Numbered from the stretch's first letter, positions 17,162 to 26,261 are shown. The stretch is DNA of 64,000 nt from Stenotrophomonas sp. PS02289 (GCF_029960115.1 NZ_JASCOZ010000003.1:1-64000); one strand, 5' to 3'. The notes: generated by a model not told the origin, from the sequence alone. A program made the numbers and translations.

Positions 17162-18415
17162 ATGCCTCTGACCGACGTCGCTGTTCGTCGCGCCAAGCCG
17201 TCCGACAAGCCGCAGAAGCTGGCTGACGGCGGCGGCCTCTATCTCTACATCACCGTCGCAGGCGCGAAGAGCTGGCGCTGGAAGTACCGCATCGGCGGCA
17301 AAGAGAAGCTGCTGACCCTGGGCCTCTATCCCGATGTCACCCTGGCCAAGGCCCGGGACGCCCGCGACGACGCCCGCCGCCTGCAGCGCGTCGGCATCGA
17401 TCCCGGTGAGCAGCGGAAGGCAGCGACCGCCTCGCCCGCCGGCGTCCCTACGGACAGCTTCGAGGCGATCACCCGGGAATGGCTTCGCGGCAGGCAGTGG
17501 GTGCCGGGCTACGAGAAGAAGGTCATCGCCTGGTTCGACAACGACGTGTTCCCCACCATCGGGAAGCGCCGGGCAGCGGACCTGAAGGCGTCGGACTTCC
17601 TCGCTGTTGCCAGGAAAATGGAAGAGCGCAAGGCCTTCGAGTCCGCGCACCGGGTCATGCAGAACTGCGGGCAGGTCATGCGCTATGCCGTGGCCACTGA
17701 CCGCGCCGAGCGCAACCCGGTGGAAGACCTGCGCGGTGCGCTGGTGCCGGCACCTGAGAAGAACCATGCCGCCGTGGTCGACCCGGTGCAGCTGGGCGGC
17801 CTGCTCCGGGCACTGCACTCCTACCGCGGCACCGCCGTGGTCAACGCTGCCCTGAAGCTGATGCCGCTGGTGTTCGTGCGCCCGATCGAGTTGCGCGCAG
17901 CGGAGTGGGCAGAGGTTGATCTGGATGCTGCCCTGTGGAGCATCCCGGCCGGCAGGATGAAGATGAGGCAGCCGCACGTCGTGCCGCTGGCAACCCAAGC
18001 GGTGAACATCCTCCGGGACCTGAAGGAGACGATGCCCACGGATTACGCCGGCAACTACGTGTTCCCTGGCCTGCGCTCGGACTCACGGCCGATGTCGGAG
18101 GTGGCGGTGTTGGCTGCGCTCCGGAGCATGGGATTCGACAAGGACACTGTCACCGGGCACGGTTTCCGCGCCACTGCTCGCACGCTTCTTGACGAGGAGT
18201 TGGGCTTCCGGCCCGATATCATCGAGCATCAGCTGGCGCACGCGGTGAAAGATCCCAATGGTCGAGCGTATAACCGCACCACCCATCTGGCGGAGCGGGT
18301 CCGGATGATGCAGGAATGGGCCGACTATCTCGACAGCCTTCGGTCATGCAGCGTGGTGCGGAATCGATCGGATCATCCCCCTGCCCTCTCATCCAGCTTG
18401 GCTCCGACCGGGTAG
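17162..18415 (+). CDS. int: P4-type tyrosine integrase
   Basis: The 417-residue recombinase has an N-terminal DUF4102 arm-binding domain (LTDVAVRRAKPSDKPQKLAD, GGGLYLYITVAGAKSWRWKY), a SAM-like core-binding domain and a C-terminal catalytic domain. Catalytic residues visible are Arg in RPIELRAAEW (about residue 243), His and Arg in TGHGFRATART (about 330), His in HQLAH, and the Tyr nucleophile probably in RAYNRTTH (about 370). It reads away from attL and should catalyse integration at ssrA. Length is normal and no frameshift is seen. Confidence 0.95.
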   Translation: MPLTDVAVRRAKPSDKPQKLADGGGLYLYITVAGAKSWRWKYRIGGKEKLLTLGLYPDVTLAKARDARDDARRLQRVGIDPGEQRKAATASPAGVPTDSFEAITREWLRGRQWVPGYEKKVIAWFDNDVFPTIGKRRAADLKASDFLAVARKMEERKAFESAHRVMQNCGQVMRYAVATDRAERNPVEDLRGALVPAPEKNHAAVVDPVQLGGLLRALHSYRGTAVVNAALKLMPLVFVRPIELRAAEWAEVDLDAALWSIPAGRMKMRQPHVVPLATQAVNILRDLKETMPTDYAGNYVFPGLRSDSRPMSEVAVLAALRSMGFDKDTVTGHGFRATARTLLDEELGFRPDIIEHQLAHAVKDPNGRAYNRTTHLAERVRMMQEWADYLDSLRSCSVVRNRSDHPPALSSSLAPTG

Positions 18416-18780
18416 AGATCGCGCTTAATTCGGCCGCACCACGCTGAACACAGTCGGCCTAGCCCCGGTCTGCGACCCGGCACTTCAGTACACGCTCCTC
18501 ATTGTCCCCTTAGGAGGGGGGCGACCCATCTAGACGCAGCAAGGGTTTGGGGGTTACTTGTGCCAAAGCTGTGCCGGATGCTGTGTCCTGCGGCCCCACA
18601 GAGACCTCGCTCAGTAGGCTGGGAATCTCCGAATTTATCCTTTTAAATCAATGACCTAAGCCACGGAACCGCTCCGCAATCCGTCTCGCAGGACAATCGA
18701 ATTTGCCGGTAGAATTGTCATCTTTCCAACGATTGCGGAGCGGAATCCAGCCCGCCCTCTGTGCCGCCCAAGGATGACCG
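18416..18780. other. 365-bp stretch without a recognised gene
   Basis: I see no credible reading frame, RNA gene or strong hairpin here. A short AT-rich patch (around 18640, TTTATCCTTTTAAATCAAT) could hold a promoter for the gene at 18781. Confidence 0.4.
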
Positions 18781-19263
18781 ATGATCGAAGAGCTGAAGGG
18801 TTATTGGCCAATAATTGTTCAGTACCCCTGGGCGTTTCTGTGGGCTGCTTTCCTGGGGGCCACTGCGGGCTGGTACGCGCACAGCGCTTGGAGAGCGATG
18901 ACGCGGAGGGCAACGGAGGCCAAGCGACCTAAAGATGGCGTGTGGAAGCAACTAGGGTCTGTGGCCAGGAAGCGACTTTTCTTCCCCAGTAGCATCCAGA
19001 CCGACTGCATCAGAGGTTTGCGCCTAGTCGACCACAAAGAGCTCACTGTCGGCGAGCTCGCGGAACTGCTCGCGCTCCCTGAGATGGATTCATCCACCTA
19101 TCCGCAATCCGACGTTGAGCAAGCCTTACAAGCTCTGCAGAGAGTGGGCTGGGTTAGAACGGGATGGAACCATGACCTAGCGCAGACGTACTCGCTTGCC
19201 GGAGGCGGACTCGACTACGCAAGAAAGAGGGGCTACCTCGTACTCCCTATCAAGCACCAGTGA
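18781..19263 (+). CDS. Hypothetical protein with N-terminal membrane anchor, 160 aa
   Basis: One hydrophobic segment (about residues 10-30, IVQYPWAFLWAAFLGATAGW) is followed by a basic linker and a soluble C-terminal domain. The latter, with ELTVGELAELLALPEM, DVEQALQALQRVGWV and TYSLAGGGLDYARKRGY, has the helix-helix-wing pattern of a winged-helix domain. I do not recognise the family. The base composition is more AT-rich than the core, and the neighbour is a possible two-gene defence pair. Confidence 0.6.
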   Translation: MIEELKGYWPIIVQYPWAFLWAAFLGATAGWYAHSAWRAMTRRATEAKRPKDGVWKQLGSVARKRLFFPSSIQTDCIRGLRLVDHKELTVGELAELLALPEMDSSTYPQSDVEQALQALQRVGWVRTGWNHDLAQTYSLAGGGLDYARKRGYLVLPIKHQ

Positions 19264-19434
19264 ACACGCAACCGGCCGCACCAAAGATTAAAAGTCTGAG
19301 GCAATTTACTTCAGTCTCCGCTACTTGGACGCAGATCTGTTACGCATCATCACTGCTTCTTGACCGCCGCAGCTCTTGTCCCTCAAGGTCCATTGGAAAC
19401 ATTGCGGAACGACTATCCCACGCCCGACAACGGA

Positions 19435-20637
19435 TCAGGGAGAGCCGTTCAGACAAAAGGCAAGCCTAAACAACGCAATAAGTCCCTCCGACAACCGCCC
19501 ATCATTTGCACTGTCGACCACTGCGTAGAGCACAACAGCCAACGCCAGGATTACCAAGCCCCGCACAACCATGAGCGTCTGGAGTTGCTTCTTCACGCGC
19601 ACTCCCAGCTTTTGGAACTGCTCAGAGTACTGAGCGGAGACAAGCTCTGGCTGATCCTTCAGATTGGCCTTACGAGTGTCGACCTCGGCCTGAATGGCCA
19701 AGACGGAACTTCTTTGATTATGTATAAGGAGCCACATCAGGATCGCAAAGATCGTGACGCCTATCAGTACCGCTGCATTCTTGTATGCTTTTCCCACTTC
19801 GATAGTGGCACCAGCGATCAGAAGCGCTGCAGGCAGTGCGAGCAACTGATTCTGTATCTCTGAAAAGGTCTTGTTCAGCCGCAACGTATCTTCCAAGTTT
19901 TGCTTATCAATCTCCTTTCTCACACTTGCTACGGAGAACTTGGATAGAAGCATCGCATAAGACGTCCGTGCACTTTTCGATATCCTCTCAAATGACGACG
20001 CAACTTCTCCAAGTGAGACTTCCTCACGCGAACCGACGATCTCCGCGAGGCTATCTCTAGCGATATCCTTCTTTTCAGCCGAATGATATTCAGAACTAAT
20101 GAAATCTCGAACGAAACCCTGCAAGTCAGGGATGGGTCGCAGGTCGGCAACGTCATACTGCATTCGTATGCGAAACCTCGCATCTGGTCTCACCACGAAG
20201 TTACGATAAAGCTCAGCCGAGGTCGCGTAATCCGCCAAATTCTTCACCAGGGCAGCGAGCTGAACCATGTCCAGGTAGCCAAGCACATCATTCGGCGCGT
20301 TTGAAGCGTCACCAGCGTAACGGTATCCGATATCCTGCAGCGCAAAGCGAACAGGGAGCTCAGTTTGATTAGCCTTCTGATACTCAATCAACTCCGCCAG
20401 GTTGCGATACACTCCACCCGATGCAAGATTAAACCGGATGCGTCTCGTGTTTGGATTGCCAGCACAGTAGACTCCCCCGCCAACTACCTCCAACGCGTCG
20501 CACACCCCTTGGAAGTCGAACTCTGCCGGCAGGACGCCTTCGAGGTCACCGACATACATCGACTCCTCTGTGTTCTGAAACACTTCTTCCAGCCAAAGAG
20601 CTGCTTCGTGGGGCGTATTAAGCGCCGGGGGTCGCAT
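19435..20637 (-). CDS. Membrane protein paired with NdpA-like gene, 400 aa
   Basis: I do not recognise the family. The N-terminal about 160 residues look soluble (PHEAALWLEEVFQNTEESM, YLDMVQLAALVKNLADYA). A helical middle follows (LGEVASSFERISKSARTSY). Two to three hydrophobic segments lie at about residues 265-315 (NQLLALPAALLIAGATIEV, AAVLIGVTIFAILMWLLIH) and 365-388 (LMVVRGLVILALAVVLYAV). The start overlaps the 3' end of the NdpA-like gene by 20 bases, so the two were one translational unit. Such sensor-plus-membrane pairs occur in phage defence; that role is inference. Confidence 0.7.
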   Translation of the reverse strand: MRPPALNTPHEAALWLEEVFQNTEESMYVGDLEGVLPAEFDFQGVCDALEVVGGGVYCAGNPNTRRIRFNLASGGVYRNLAELIEYQKANQTELPVRFALQDIGYRYAGDASNAPNDVLGYLDMVQLAALVKNLADYATSAELYRNFVVRPDARFRIRMQYDVADLRPIPDLQGFVRDFISSEYHSAEKKDIARDSLAEIVGSREEVSLGEVASSFERISKSARTSYAMLLSKFSVASVRKEIDKQNLEDTLRLNKTFSEIQNQLLALPAALLIAGATIEVGKAYKNAAVLIGVTIFAILMWLLIHNQRSSVLAIQAEVDTRKANLKDQPELVSAQYSEQFQKLGVRVKKQLQTLMVVRGLVILALAVVLYAVVDSANDGRLSEGLIALFRLAFCLNGSP

Positions 20638-21655
20638 TGTCTTTTACTTCCTTCTTCACTTCATCGGTCGGGTCTCGAATCAGGAGCGCGTTTGCGCCCT
20701 CGTCGTAGGCGACTCGCCCTTGCTTGACGTCATCAATGTCAAAAGCGAGCGAGATCGAACCAATCTTCGCTCGCACTCGCTTCAAACCACGATATGACTC
20801 TCTGTCAGGTTTAAACTGATGACTGATCTGAAACTGAGCCGCGCCACCACCCGTTGTCACAAAACCCTCAAAATTTTCTGGCGAAAGAGGCTCGACCGCG
20901 ACAGCTATCGCAGTAAGACCAACCTCCATCTTATTTTGCGCAAAGGTGTCAAATAGCCGCTCACGAACCTCCGTCCATCTTTCTCGCTACTGCTCAGGGC
21001 TGAGGGCGAGCGACTTAACGTAGGCCTCTGCGGCTGCAATGACTTGGCTCGTATGGTGCCTACCACTAGTGTACGACTCGCAGGCGAGAGCCTCTCTGAA
21101 ATACGCAGTGACTTCGTCGGCACCCTTTCCCTTAATAAACGTCAGATACGGCTCTTCCGAATTTTTCCAACGCGTGATATTCAAACGGGCCGCCTCATGC
21201 AACTTGTCCGTGTCGATCACCAGCGTAGGCAACAAGCCCAGGCTATCCTCATCGATTCCTGCCCCTTCTCGCAGCTTCAGCATCGCCACCATAAGGAACT
21301 CGTCCGCGCCGGCTTTATACCGGACGAAAAATGCATGCCCACCATTGGCTGCCGAAGCCTTTGACATAGCACCTTTTATTATTTCAACAGCATGGCCGGT
21401 GAACTCCACGAAAGTGGTCCATTCATCTAGGCATTCCTGTACTCGAATCGGGAAACGATGGACATCCTCGTTCTCACCAAAAGTGCCAGTATTGTTGCCC
21501 TTCCGGTTGAACAGCAGCAAAGTCTGCTTGCAAACTGACTCCAGCGTCTCATCTAAAGGAAGCTGATCTGCCCGCGCGTGAATCTGAACACTTTCAGGTC
21601 CCGACGTATGCTGCTCTTTATGCAAGCGGTGAATGATTGCATCCGTAATTTCCAT
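20618..21655 (-). pseudogene. NdpA/YejK-like nucleoid-associated protein interrupted by an in-frame TAG
   Basis: The reading frame starts at ATG 21655 (MEITDAIIHRLHKEQHTSG), runs 222 codons and meets TAG at 20987-20989 (after ALSPEQ). It then continues in the same frame for 122 codons (RERWTEVRERLFDTFAQNKM, IGSISLAFDIDDVKQGRVAY) to TAA at 20618. The total of 345 codons matches the usual length of about 335 for NdpA/YejK, and both halves look like one protein. Either it is a fresh nonsense mutation, or amber suppression or re-initiation at the ATG at 20929 makes two parts. The downstream membrane gene overlaps its end. Confidence 0.75.
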
Positions 21656-21885
21656 AGCGCCCCCCTGGCACGTCCGTGCGAATCGCATAGATAGCTTACT
21701 TGAGTAGCCCCTCGCTTGGTGAATCCGCCCCTTACCCATGATACAGGCCAGTCTCGCACAGGCTGAGATTGCCAACTGGAGCCCGCTAGGCCTAGCGCTC
21801 GCAGTTACTACTTTGTTGATACCCAGGAACAACCCGCGATGTCGGGCCAGGGTTCAGGCCAGAGAGGAATCGGTTGCCCCCCTCC

Positions 21886-22010
21886 CTACAACACCGGCGG
21901 CCTGGCTGCCTTCAGACGCTGCAGGTACAGATCGACCCTCGCCGGTAACCGCACCTGGTGCCAGTAGGCCCATATCTCCGCACCACCCATGCCCTGCCGG
22001 TAGCCGCTGG
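21886..22010 (-). pseudogene. Remnant copy 1 of a small repeated gene
   Basis: About 40 codons remain of the family found intact at 23414-23713. GGAEIWAYWHQVRLPARVDL corresponds to GAEIWAERHQDRFRAEVDRY in the intact copy. The 5' part is lost. It lies divergent to the gene at 22085. Confidence 0.6.
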
Positions 22011-22084
22011 ACAGCTGCGGAAATACTTGCAGCCGTCTTGGGCCCACGCTACAACTTATAGTCATCATCAAGCAAGGAGGCGTT

Positions 22085-22573
22085 ATGGAAGTTGATCCAC
22101 CTTGGAAGTGCGATCAGTGCGGCCACCCAATCCTGAGCGTGGAGGACGGCTGGGTCGAATGGCTTAACGGGACCGTCTCGGAGCAATGGGAAGGCGGGCT
22201 CCATGAACTCAGGCTCGTGCACCATCGGCTCGCTTCTCCCTTCGCAAATCATCGAAATGCCTGCTACCACGATGGGGCCAAGTGGGTGGCAGCGAAGCGC
22301 TACACAGTTGCCGACCTTCCGCTTTCGAGCTTCGTCGGCCCAGATGGACTCGTCACTCTTTTATCTTGGCTTGCAGAGAAGCGATTCTCAGACCCCAATC
22401 AGGTTCTAGAGATGATCAAACGCTTGCATATCCCAAACTATGAAGCCGCGCGGCTTTCTTTCGAAGCTGCAATTTCGGACGGTGCATTTGAACCACGCTC
22501 GGCACCGACGTATTACGATCAGCGCGAGTTGAAAGCCGTGTTGGAGTGGATAAGGGAGCAAGAAGATCCCTGA
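22085..22573 (+). CDS. Hypothetical protein with N-terminal zinc-ribbon-like CxxC, 162 aa
   Basis: The start is well set by AAGGAGG (22074-22080). The product begins MEVDPPWKCDQCGHPILSVE, with one CxxC pair and further His/Cys (VHHRLASPF, NHRNACYHDG) that could complete a zinc site. The C-terminal half is helical (GLVTLLSWLAEKRFSDPNQV) and ends in ELKAVLEWIREQED. No membrane segment is visible. I do not recognise a function. It is bracketed by decayed copies of the repeated small gene. Confidence 0.7.
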   Translation: MEVDPPWKCDQCGHPILSVEDGWVEWLNGTVSEQWEGGLHELRLVHHRLASPFANHRNACYHDGAKWVAAKRYTVADLPLSSFVGPDGLVTLLSWLAEKRFSDPNQVLEMIKRLHIPNYEAARLSFEAAISDGAFEPRSAPTYYDQRELKAVLEWIREQEDP

Positions 22574-22613
22574 GTGCTCACCGCATCAGGCGTGATTTTT
22601 TTTTGGCCGTCAG

Positions 22614-22874
22614 CTATTGGAGATAGCGGTCCACCTCGGCGCGGAGCCGCACCTGGTGCCGCTCGGCCCAGATCTCCGCGCCGGCCTTCCCCTGGTGGTA
22701 GCTGCTGCAGATCACGTGCTTCCGATGCTCCCGGTCCCGCTGGTTGTTGAGGCTGATCCACCAGGTGTGGTCATCGACGCGGCGGGAGAGACGGGCCACT
22801 TCGACTGAGTCGAGCAGCAGCTGGTTGGGCTTGTCGGCATGCCAGCGAAGTCTGGGGGGAGCATGGAGCGCCAT
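22614..22874 (-). pseudogene. Copy 2 of the repeated small gene, N-terminal frameshift
   Basis: The main block reads KPNQLLLDSVEVARLSRRVD, DHTWWISLNNQRDREHRKH, GAEIWAERHQVRLRAEVDRY and aligns closely with copy 3. Near the 5' end it has CCAGCGAAG where copy 3 has CCAGCGGAAG, a 1-base loss that puts the normal ATG (22864) out of frame. It also lacks about 7 codons (IGGADHD in copy 3). An alternative start at 22874 could still give an 86-aa protein. Confidence 0.6.
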
Positions 22875-23101
22875 TCTACGGACGGTCTTCCCGCATCCCC
22901 GCAGAGGCAGAGACCTAGCCCCGAATGCGCAGATTAGCCGAGAGAATCGGCGGGGGTTGACCACGCATTCGGGTTGAGCCGCCAAGGTGCACATCACGCT
23001 CAGCCCACTGCTGGGCGACGGCACTGGCGGCGAATTTGACGGCATATAAGTGCATTACGCGCGAAGAAGGGCGGCTTGAATCGCAGACGCGCAATGGACA
23101 G

Positions 23102-23344
23102 TCAACTCTCATTGCCATAAGCGAACTCATCCCACCATCGCCTGTCCAAGCCTTGGACCCGAACCCCCGTGGGTGCCCCGGATTCTTCGTGGCGCTCCTT
23201 GGCTTGCTTACAGGCTTCACGGACCGCATCACTTTTAGCGTCTTGGCCGGACCCGAGATCGTCACTAAGGCCGTGCCAGCCTTCTCTGACATACCAATTT
23301 CCTTGGTCCTCGGAGACATACCAGTACTTCCGCTTCACGAACAC
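23102..23344 (-). CDS. Small DUF2188-like protein, 80 aa
   Basis: The product starts at GTG (23344) and reads MFVKRKYWYVSEDQGNWYVR..., with KSDAVREACKQAKERHEES in the middle. Small proteins of this shape (beta-strands with aromatic residues, one amphipathic helix with AxxxAKxxA) belong to the DUF2188 group, whose function is unknown. The ribosome binding site is weak. It lies between copies 2 and 3 of the repeated gene. Confidence 0.5.
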   Translation of the reverse strand: MFVKRKYWYVSEDQGNWYVREGWHGLSDDLGSGQDAKSDAVREACKQAKERHEESGAPTGVRVQGLDRRWWDEFAYGNES

Positions 23345-23413
23345 GGTCTCAGCTCACTTGATCTTCACATAATACAACCCAGCCCCTGCGGCGTGGAACC
23401 GCTTAAAAGAGGT

Positions 23414-23713
23414 CTAAATCGTCGGTCGCTGGTTGGCCTTCAAGCCTTGCAGATAGCGGTCCACCTCCGCCCGGAACCGGTCTTGGTGCCGCTCCGCCCA
23501 GATCTCCGCGCCGGCCTTGCCCTGCCGATACCCGCTGCAAAGCTTGCGCTTCCGCAGCTCCCGGTCGCGCTTATTGTTTAGGCTAATCCACCAAGTGTGA
23601 TCGTCCACGCGCCGGTACAGCCGAGCCACCTCAACACAGTCGAGCAGCAGCTGATTTGGGCGGTCGTGATCTGCACCGCCAATGGCGTGCCAGCGGAAGT
23701 CTGGAGGGAGCAT
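23414..23713 (-). CDS. Copy 3 (intact) of a repeated small gene, 99 aa
   Basis: From ATG 23713 the product reads MLPPDFRWHAIGGADHDRPN... and continues QLLLDCVEVARLYRRVDDHT, WWISLNNKRDRELRKRK, GKAGAEIWAERHQDRFRAEV. It is a small basic soluble protein. The VEVARLYRRVDDHTW block and the basic tail look like a phage-encoded nucleic-acid-binding or adaptor protein, but I do not recognise it. Two more copies at 22614 and 21886 on the same strand are damaged. Similarity between copies 2 and 3 continues upstream of the start (GCGGACGG region), so a larger segment was duplicated. Confidence 0.65.
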   Translation of the reverse strand: MLPPDFRWHAIGGADHDRPNQLLLDCVEVARLYRRVDDHTWWISLNNKRDRELRKRKLCSGYRQGKAGAEIWAERHQDRFRAEVDRYLQGLKANQRPTI

Positions 23714-24071
23714 GGCGCGCAATCCTGCGGACGGCCGTCTCCAATCCTGCGAGAGGTCGGCCCCGGCCGAAAGCCTGGCCCCGGATGCACCAGCTGCTGA
23801 GGGAACAGCGGCGGATAGCCAGCGCATCCGGTAAAGCGGCCAGGAAGGCAGCGGGGCTGATGCTGCCAGTGGGGCGAGATGCCTCCCGCCCTCACTAACA
23901 CCAAATGTGGAGTTCGGGACGTTAAGGCCGCGCGAAATCGGCTCGGGGACTACCACATGTCGATAGGTTTTCACCTCAGAGTGAGTAAAGTGCGTATAGT
24001 GGAAACCACAACGCTTCTGGCGGCGCAACAAGAGTTGCTACCGCGTTTAGCCCTTCGAGAAGCGTGACCCA

Positions 24072-24356
24072 ATGTCAGATGGTTTTTCAGCCCACTTTAG
24101 GGTTCATCGCGTCTTCGCAACCATCTTGCGCCGCACGGGCGAAATCCAATCGGTTCAGTCCTTCGACGCTACTTGCTATCGGTGCGGCGAGCGAGGCACC
24201 TTCGCGCCTTCTGCAGGTCTGGAAGATGATGGGGTGACGTCGGAGCTCACCTGCCACTCCTGCACCCAGGTAGCGACATTACTCCGAAAGGAACTTGCGA
24301 CAATGCTGGATGACCAACAGCGTCGCGACCTGCTTCTGCGTGTTAACAGAAGCTAG
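24072..24356 (+). CDS. Small zinc-ribbon-like protein, 94 aa
   Basis: The product contains CYRCGERGTF and, about 25 residues later, CHSCTQVA, a CxxC-CxxC arrangement of a four-cysteine zinc ribbon. The tail KELATMLDDQQRRDLLLRVN is helical. The function is unknown; such proteins are common on phages and islands. A hairpin terminator follows 17 bp after the stop. Confidence 0.6.
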   Translation: MSDGFSAHFRVHRVFATILRRTGEIQSVQSFDATCYRCGERGTFAPSAGLEDDGVTSELTCHSCTQVATLLRKELATMLDDQQRRDLLLRVNRS

Positions 24357-24372
24357 CTCTGCTGGGCTACCG

Positions 24373-24406
24373 CGAAAGAAGAAGCTCGGCCAAGGCCGAG
24401 CTTTCG
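24373..24406. terminator. Bidirectional hairpin terminator
   Basis: AGCTCGGCC-AA-GGCCGAGCT (24383-24402) is flanked by CGAAAG and CTTTCG. It lies between the convergent ends of the genes at 24072 and 24411. Confidence 0.6.
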
Positions 24407-24410
24407 TCGC

Positions 24411-24839
24411 CTAGTTGATGTACGGGCTAACCAATGAGCGCATTCGATCAATCCCCGTATGCGCGATGCCTTCTATCGTCCCGACGCGACGTTGAGCCAA
24501 TCCGCGCCAATCACTGCGAACTGCGATGCGCAGCTCAGGCTCGTCCACAGGGATCCAGCGCATCGACCAGTATGGAAAGCGGCGCTGGCCGCCTCGGCTT
24601 CGCCCGAGCTCAACAATCTCAGTATGGCTGCGAGCATTGAGAATGCGAGAGTAGGTCAAGGCCAGCCCGTCCCTCGGCCCCTCAATGTACTGCAGGAAGT
24701 GACTGCCGTCCGTGAGAAGAATGCCTGTCACACCCGCAAGGTGGTTGTGCTCAGCTGCGTCCTGGGTCAAATCATCGATCTTGTCAATAGTCAGCCTAGG
24801 CACCGCTTGGCTGAAATAAACGAGAGCGTGAAGCGTCAT
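24411..24839 (-). CDS. BLUF-domain blue-light photoreceptor, 142 aa
   Basis: Residues 1-95 form a BLUF flavin-binding domain. LVYFSQ carries the key Tyr (residue 8), NHLAGVTGILLTDG carries the Asn, and HFLQYIEGP carries the conserved Gln that switches hydrogen bonds to FAD. WSMRWI is the Trp/Met region. The short C-terminus has no output domain, so signalling would be by protein contact. It is a single-gene unit in the island cargo, with no obvious EAL or PapB-type partner nearby. Confidence 0.85.
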   Translation of the reverse strand: MTLHALVYFSQAVPRLTIDKIDDLTQDAAEHNHLAGVTGILLTDGSHFLQYIEGPRDGLALTYSRILNARSHTEIVELGRSRGGQRRFPYWSMRWIPVDEPELRIAVRSDWRGLAQRRVGTIEGIAHTGIDRMRSLVSPYIN

Positions 24840-24905
24840 GCCCTGCCCTCCAGTGTGAATCGCCCCCTGCTGGTTCCACCCTAACAGGCACTCAATACCC
24901 CGGGT

Positions 24906-25499
24906 GTGAAATACGCTGTGGGCGACCTAGTCGCCATACCGGCCAGCTACAACCTCGCCCCCGACCCAGCGCGTCCGTGCTGCCGGACCGGAACGGGCCT
25001 GGGGGCTCCTGCCCTTCTGGGCCAAGGCCAAGGGCCTGCAGAGCTGGACCATCAACGCCAGAATCGAACCCGTGGCCACAAAGCCAGCATTCCGCGCCGC
25101 CTTCAAGAAGCAGCGCTGCCTGGTGCCAACTACCGGCTACTACGAACGGTCGATCAACGCCGAGGAAGCAAGAAAGACCGGTGGTTCATCCATGCGGTAG
25201 AGCCGCTGTGGGCCGCCGGGCTCAGGGAGAACACCAGCCCGCTGCTGAACCCGACAACCTGGGCACCTTCCCCGTCATCACCGGGGACAGCAGCGGGATT
25301 TCCGCTAACATTTACGACCGCATGCCGGTCTGGCTGCCGGCCGCCCACGCTGAAGAATAGATCGCCGCGGACAGAGATGCCGCAATGGCCATGCTGCTGG
25401 CCGCCGCAGTGCCGCCGATGGAAGCCTGTCGGGTAAGCCGGTCGGTCAACACGCCCTAAGAACAACCGCCAAGAGCTGCTGAAGCCAGTCGCCGGCTAA
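24906..25499 (+). pseudogene. SRAP (YedK/HMCES) gene remnant
   Basis: Translated blocks match the SOS-response-associated peptidase family, which crosslinks to abasic sites in single-stranded DNA: YNLAPD, GLLPFWAKAKGLQSWTINAR, KPAFRAAFKKQRCLVPTTGY and C-terminal VSRSVNTP...KNNRQELLKPVAG. These lie in different frames, so there are several indels. The start motif MCGR, including the catalytic Cys2, is damaged (GTGTGAAATACGC). The gene is not functional. Confidence 0.8.
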
Positions 25500-25772
25500 C
25501 CGACCGTCTCGGAACAGCCTTGGGACACGTCGTACGCATTTGCCTCTTCTAGCTCTAGATCAGGCCGATAGCATCATGGCGCGCCCGCTCAGCGCAGAGG
25601 TACGCCTACACATGGGAAGAGATCGCTTGGGCGATGGCCTGTAGCTTGGGGGCGGTCAGTTTTACCCAGCCGCTCTGAGCTTTGAAATCCGAAGTGCTAC
25701 CTGAACGATACATTCCGCCCCGAAAGAGGTGCCCGTACTCATCGCCCAGTTGCGGCCTATTCGGCGTACAGC

Positions 25773-26261
25773 CTATCCGCTTTCGATCTCTACAGTGATG
25801 TCTCCAGACGTTTCCAGCACTGCTAGCTTGATCCGATGGTGCCCCTCGCATCCCTCCTTGCGCATTGCCACATCAAGGTCTTCTGGGGCGACATTGCAGC
25901 GGCGCAACTGATCCCAGAAAACCTTCCCATTTCGGGCAAGAATGATAGGCGTTCCTTCCACCCAGGCATGCAGCCTGTGGCTGCGGGCAGTCATATAGCC
26001 CGTCAGCCAGTTGAGTGTCAGCAGCGTTGCCGCGAGGATCAAGCCACCGAGTAAGGAGGTGTCCTCGCCAATTAGCGAGTTCTGCACGGCCGTACCCAGC
26101 AGCACGATTACCAGCATGTCAAAGGGGGCGGACTGGCCGATGGAGCGCTTGCCACTGAGTCGTGTAAGCATCAGTACCACGATGTAGACCGCCGCCGCCC
26201 GGAGTATGAACTCGAACCAGGGCATACCCAGGTCAAAAAGGTCAGACATTCTCACGCTCAT
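25773..26261 (-). CDS. DUF421 (YetF-type) membrane protein, 162 aa
   Basis: The N-terminal part has three hydrophobic segments (FILRAAAVYIVVLMLTRLSG, PFDMLVIVLLGTAVQNSLIG, LGGLILAATLLTLNWLTGYM). The soluble YetF domain follows (VEGTPIILARNGKVFWDQLR, DLDVAMRKEGCEGHHRIKLA, LETSGDITVE). GKRSIGQ and PFDML are family marks. The function is poorly known; Bacillus homologues act in the spore or cell envelope. Standing alone in the cargo, it may be part of an envelope-stress set with the DUF4126 and DUF892 genes. Confidence 0.85.
   Translation of the reverse strand: MSVRMSDLFDLGMPWFEFILRAAAVYIVVLMLTRLSGKRSIGQSAPFDMLVIVLLGTAVQNSLIGEDTSLLGGLILAATLLTLNWLTGYMTARSHRLHAWVEGTPIILARNGKVFWDQLRRCNVAPEDLDVAMRKEGCEGHHRIKLAVLETSGDITVEIESG

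Noticed and set aside
25606-25851. Possible 81-codon minus-strand gene
   Set aside because: Its last about 35 codons look mildly protein-like but it overlaps the start of the plausible DUF421 region, lacks a ribosome binding site and matches nothing I know; at best a gene remnant.
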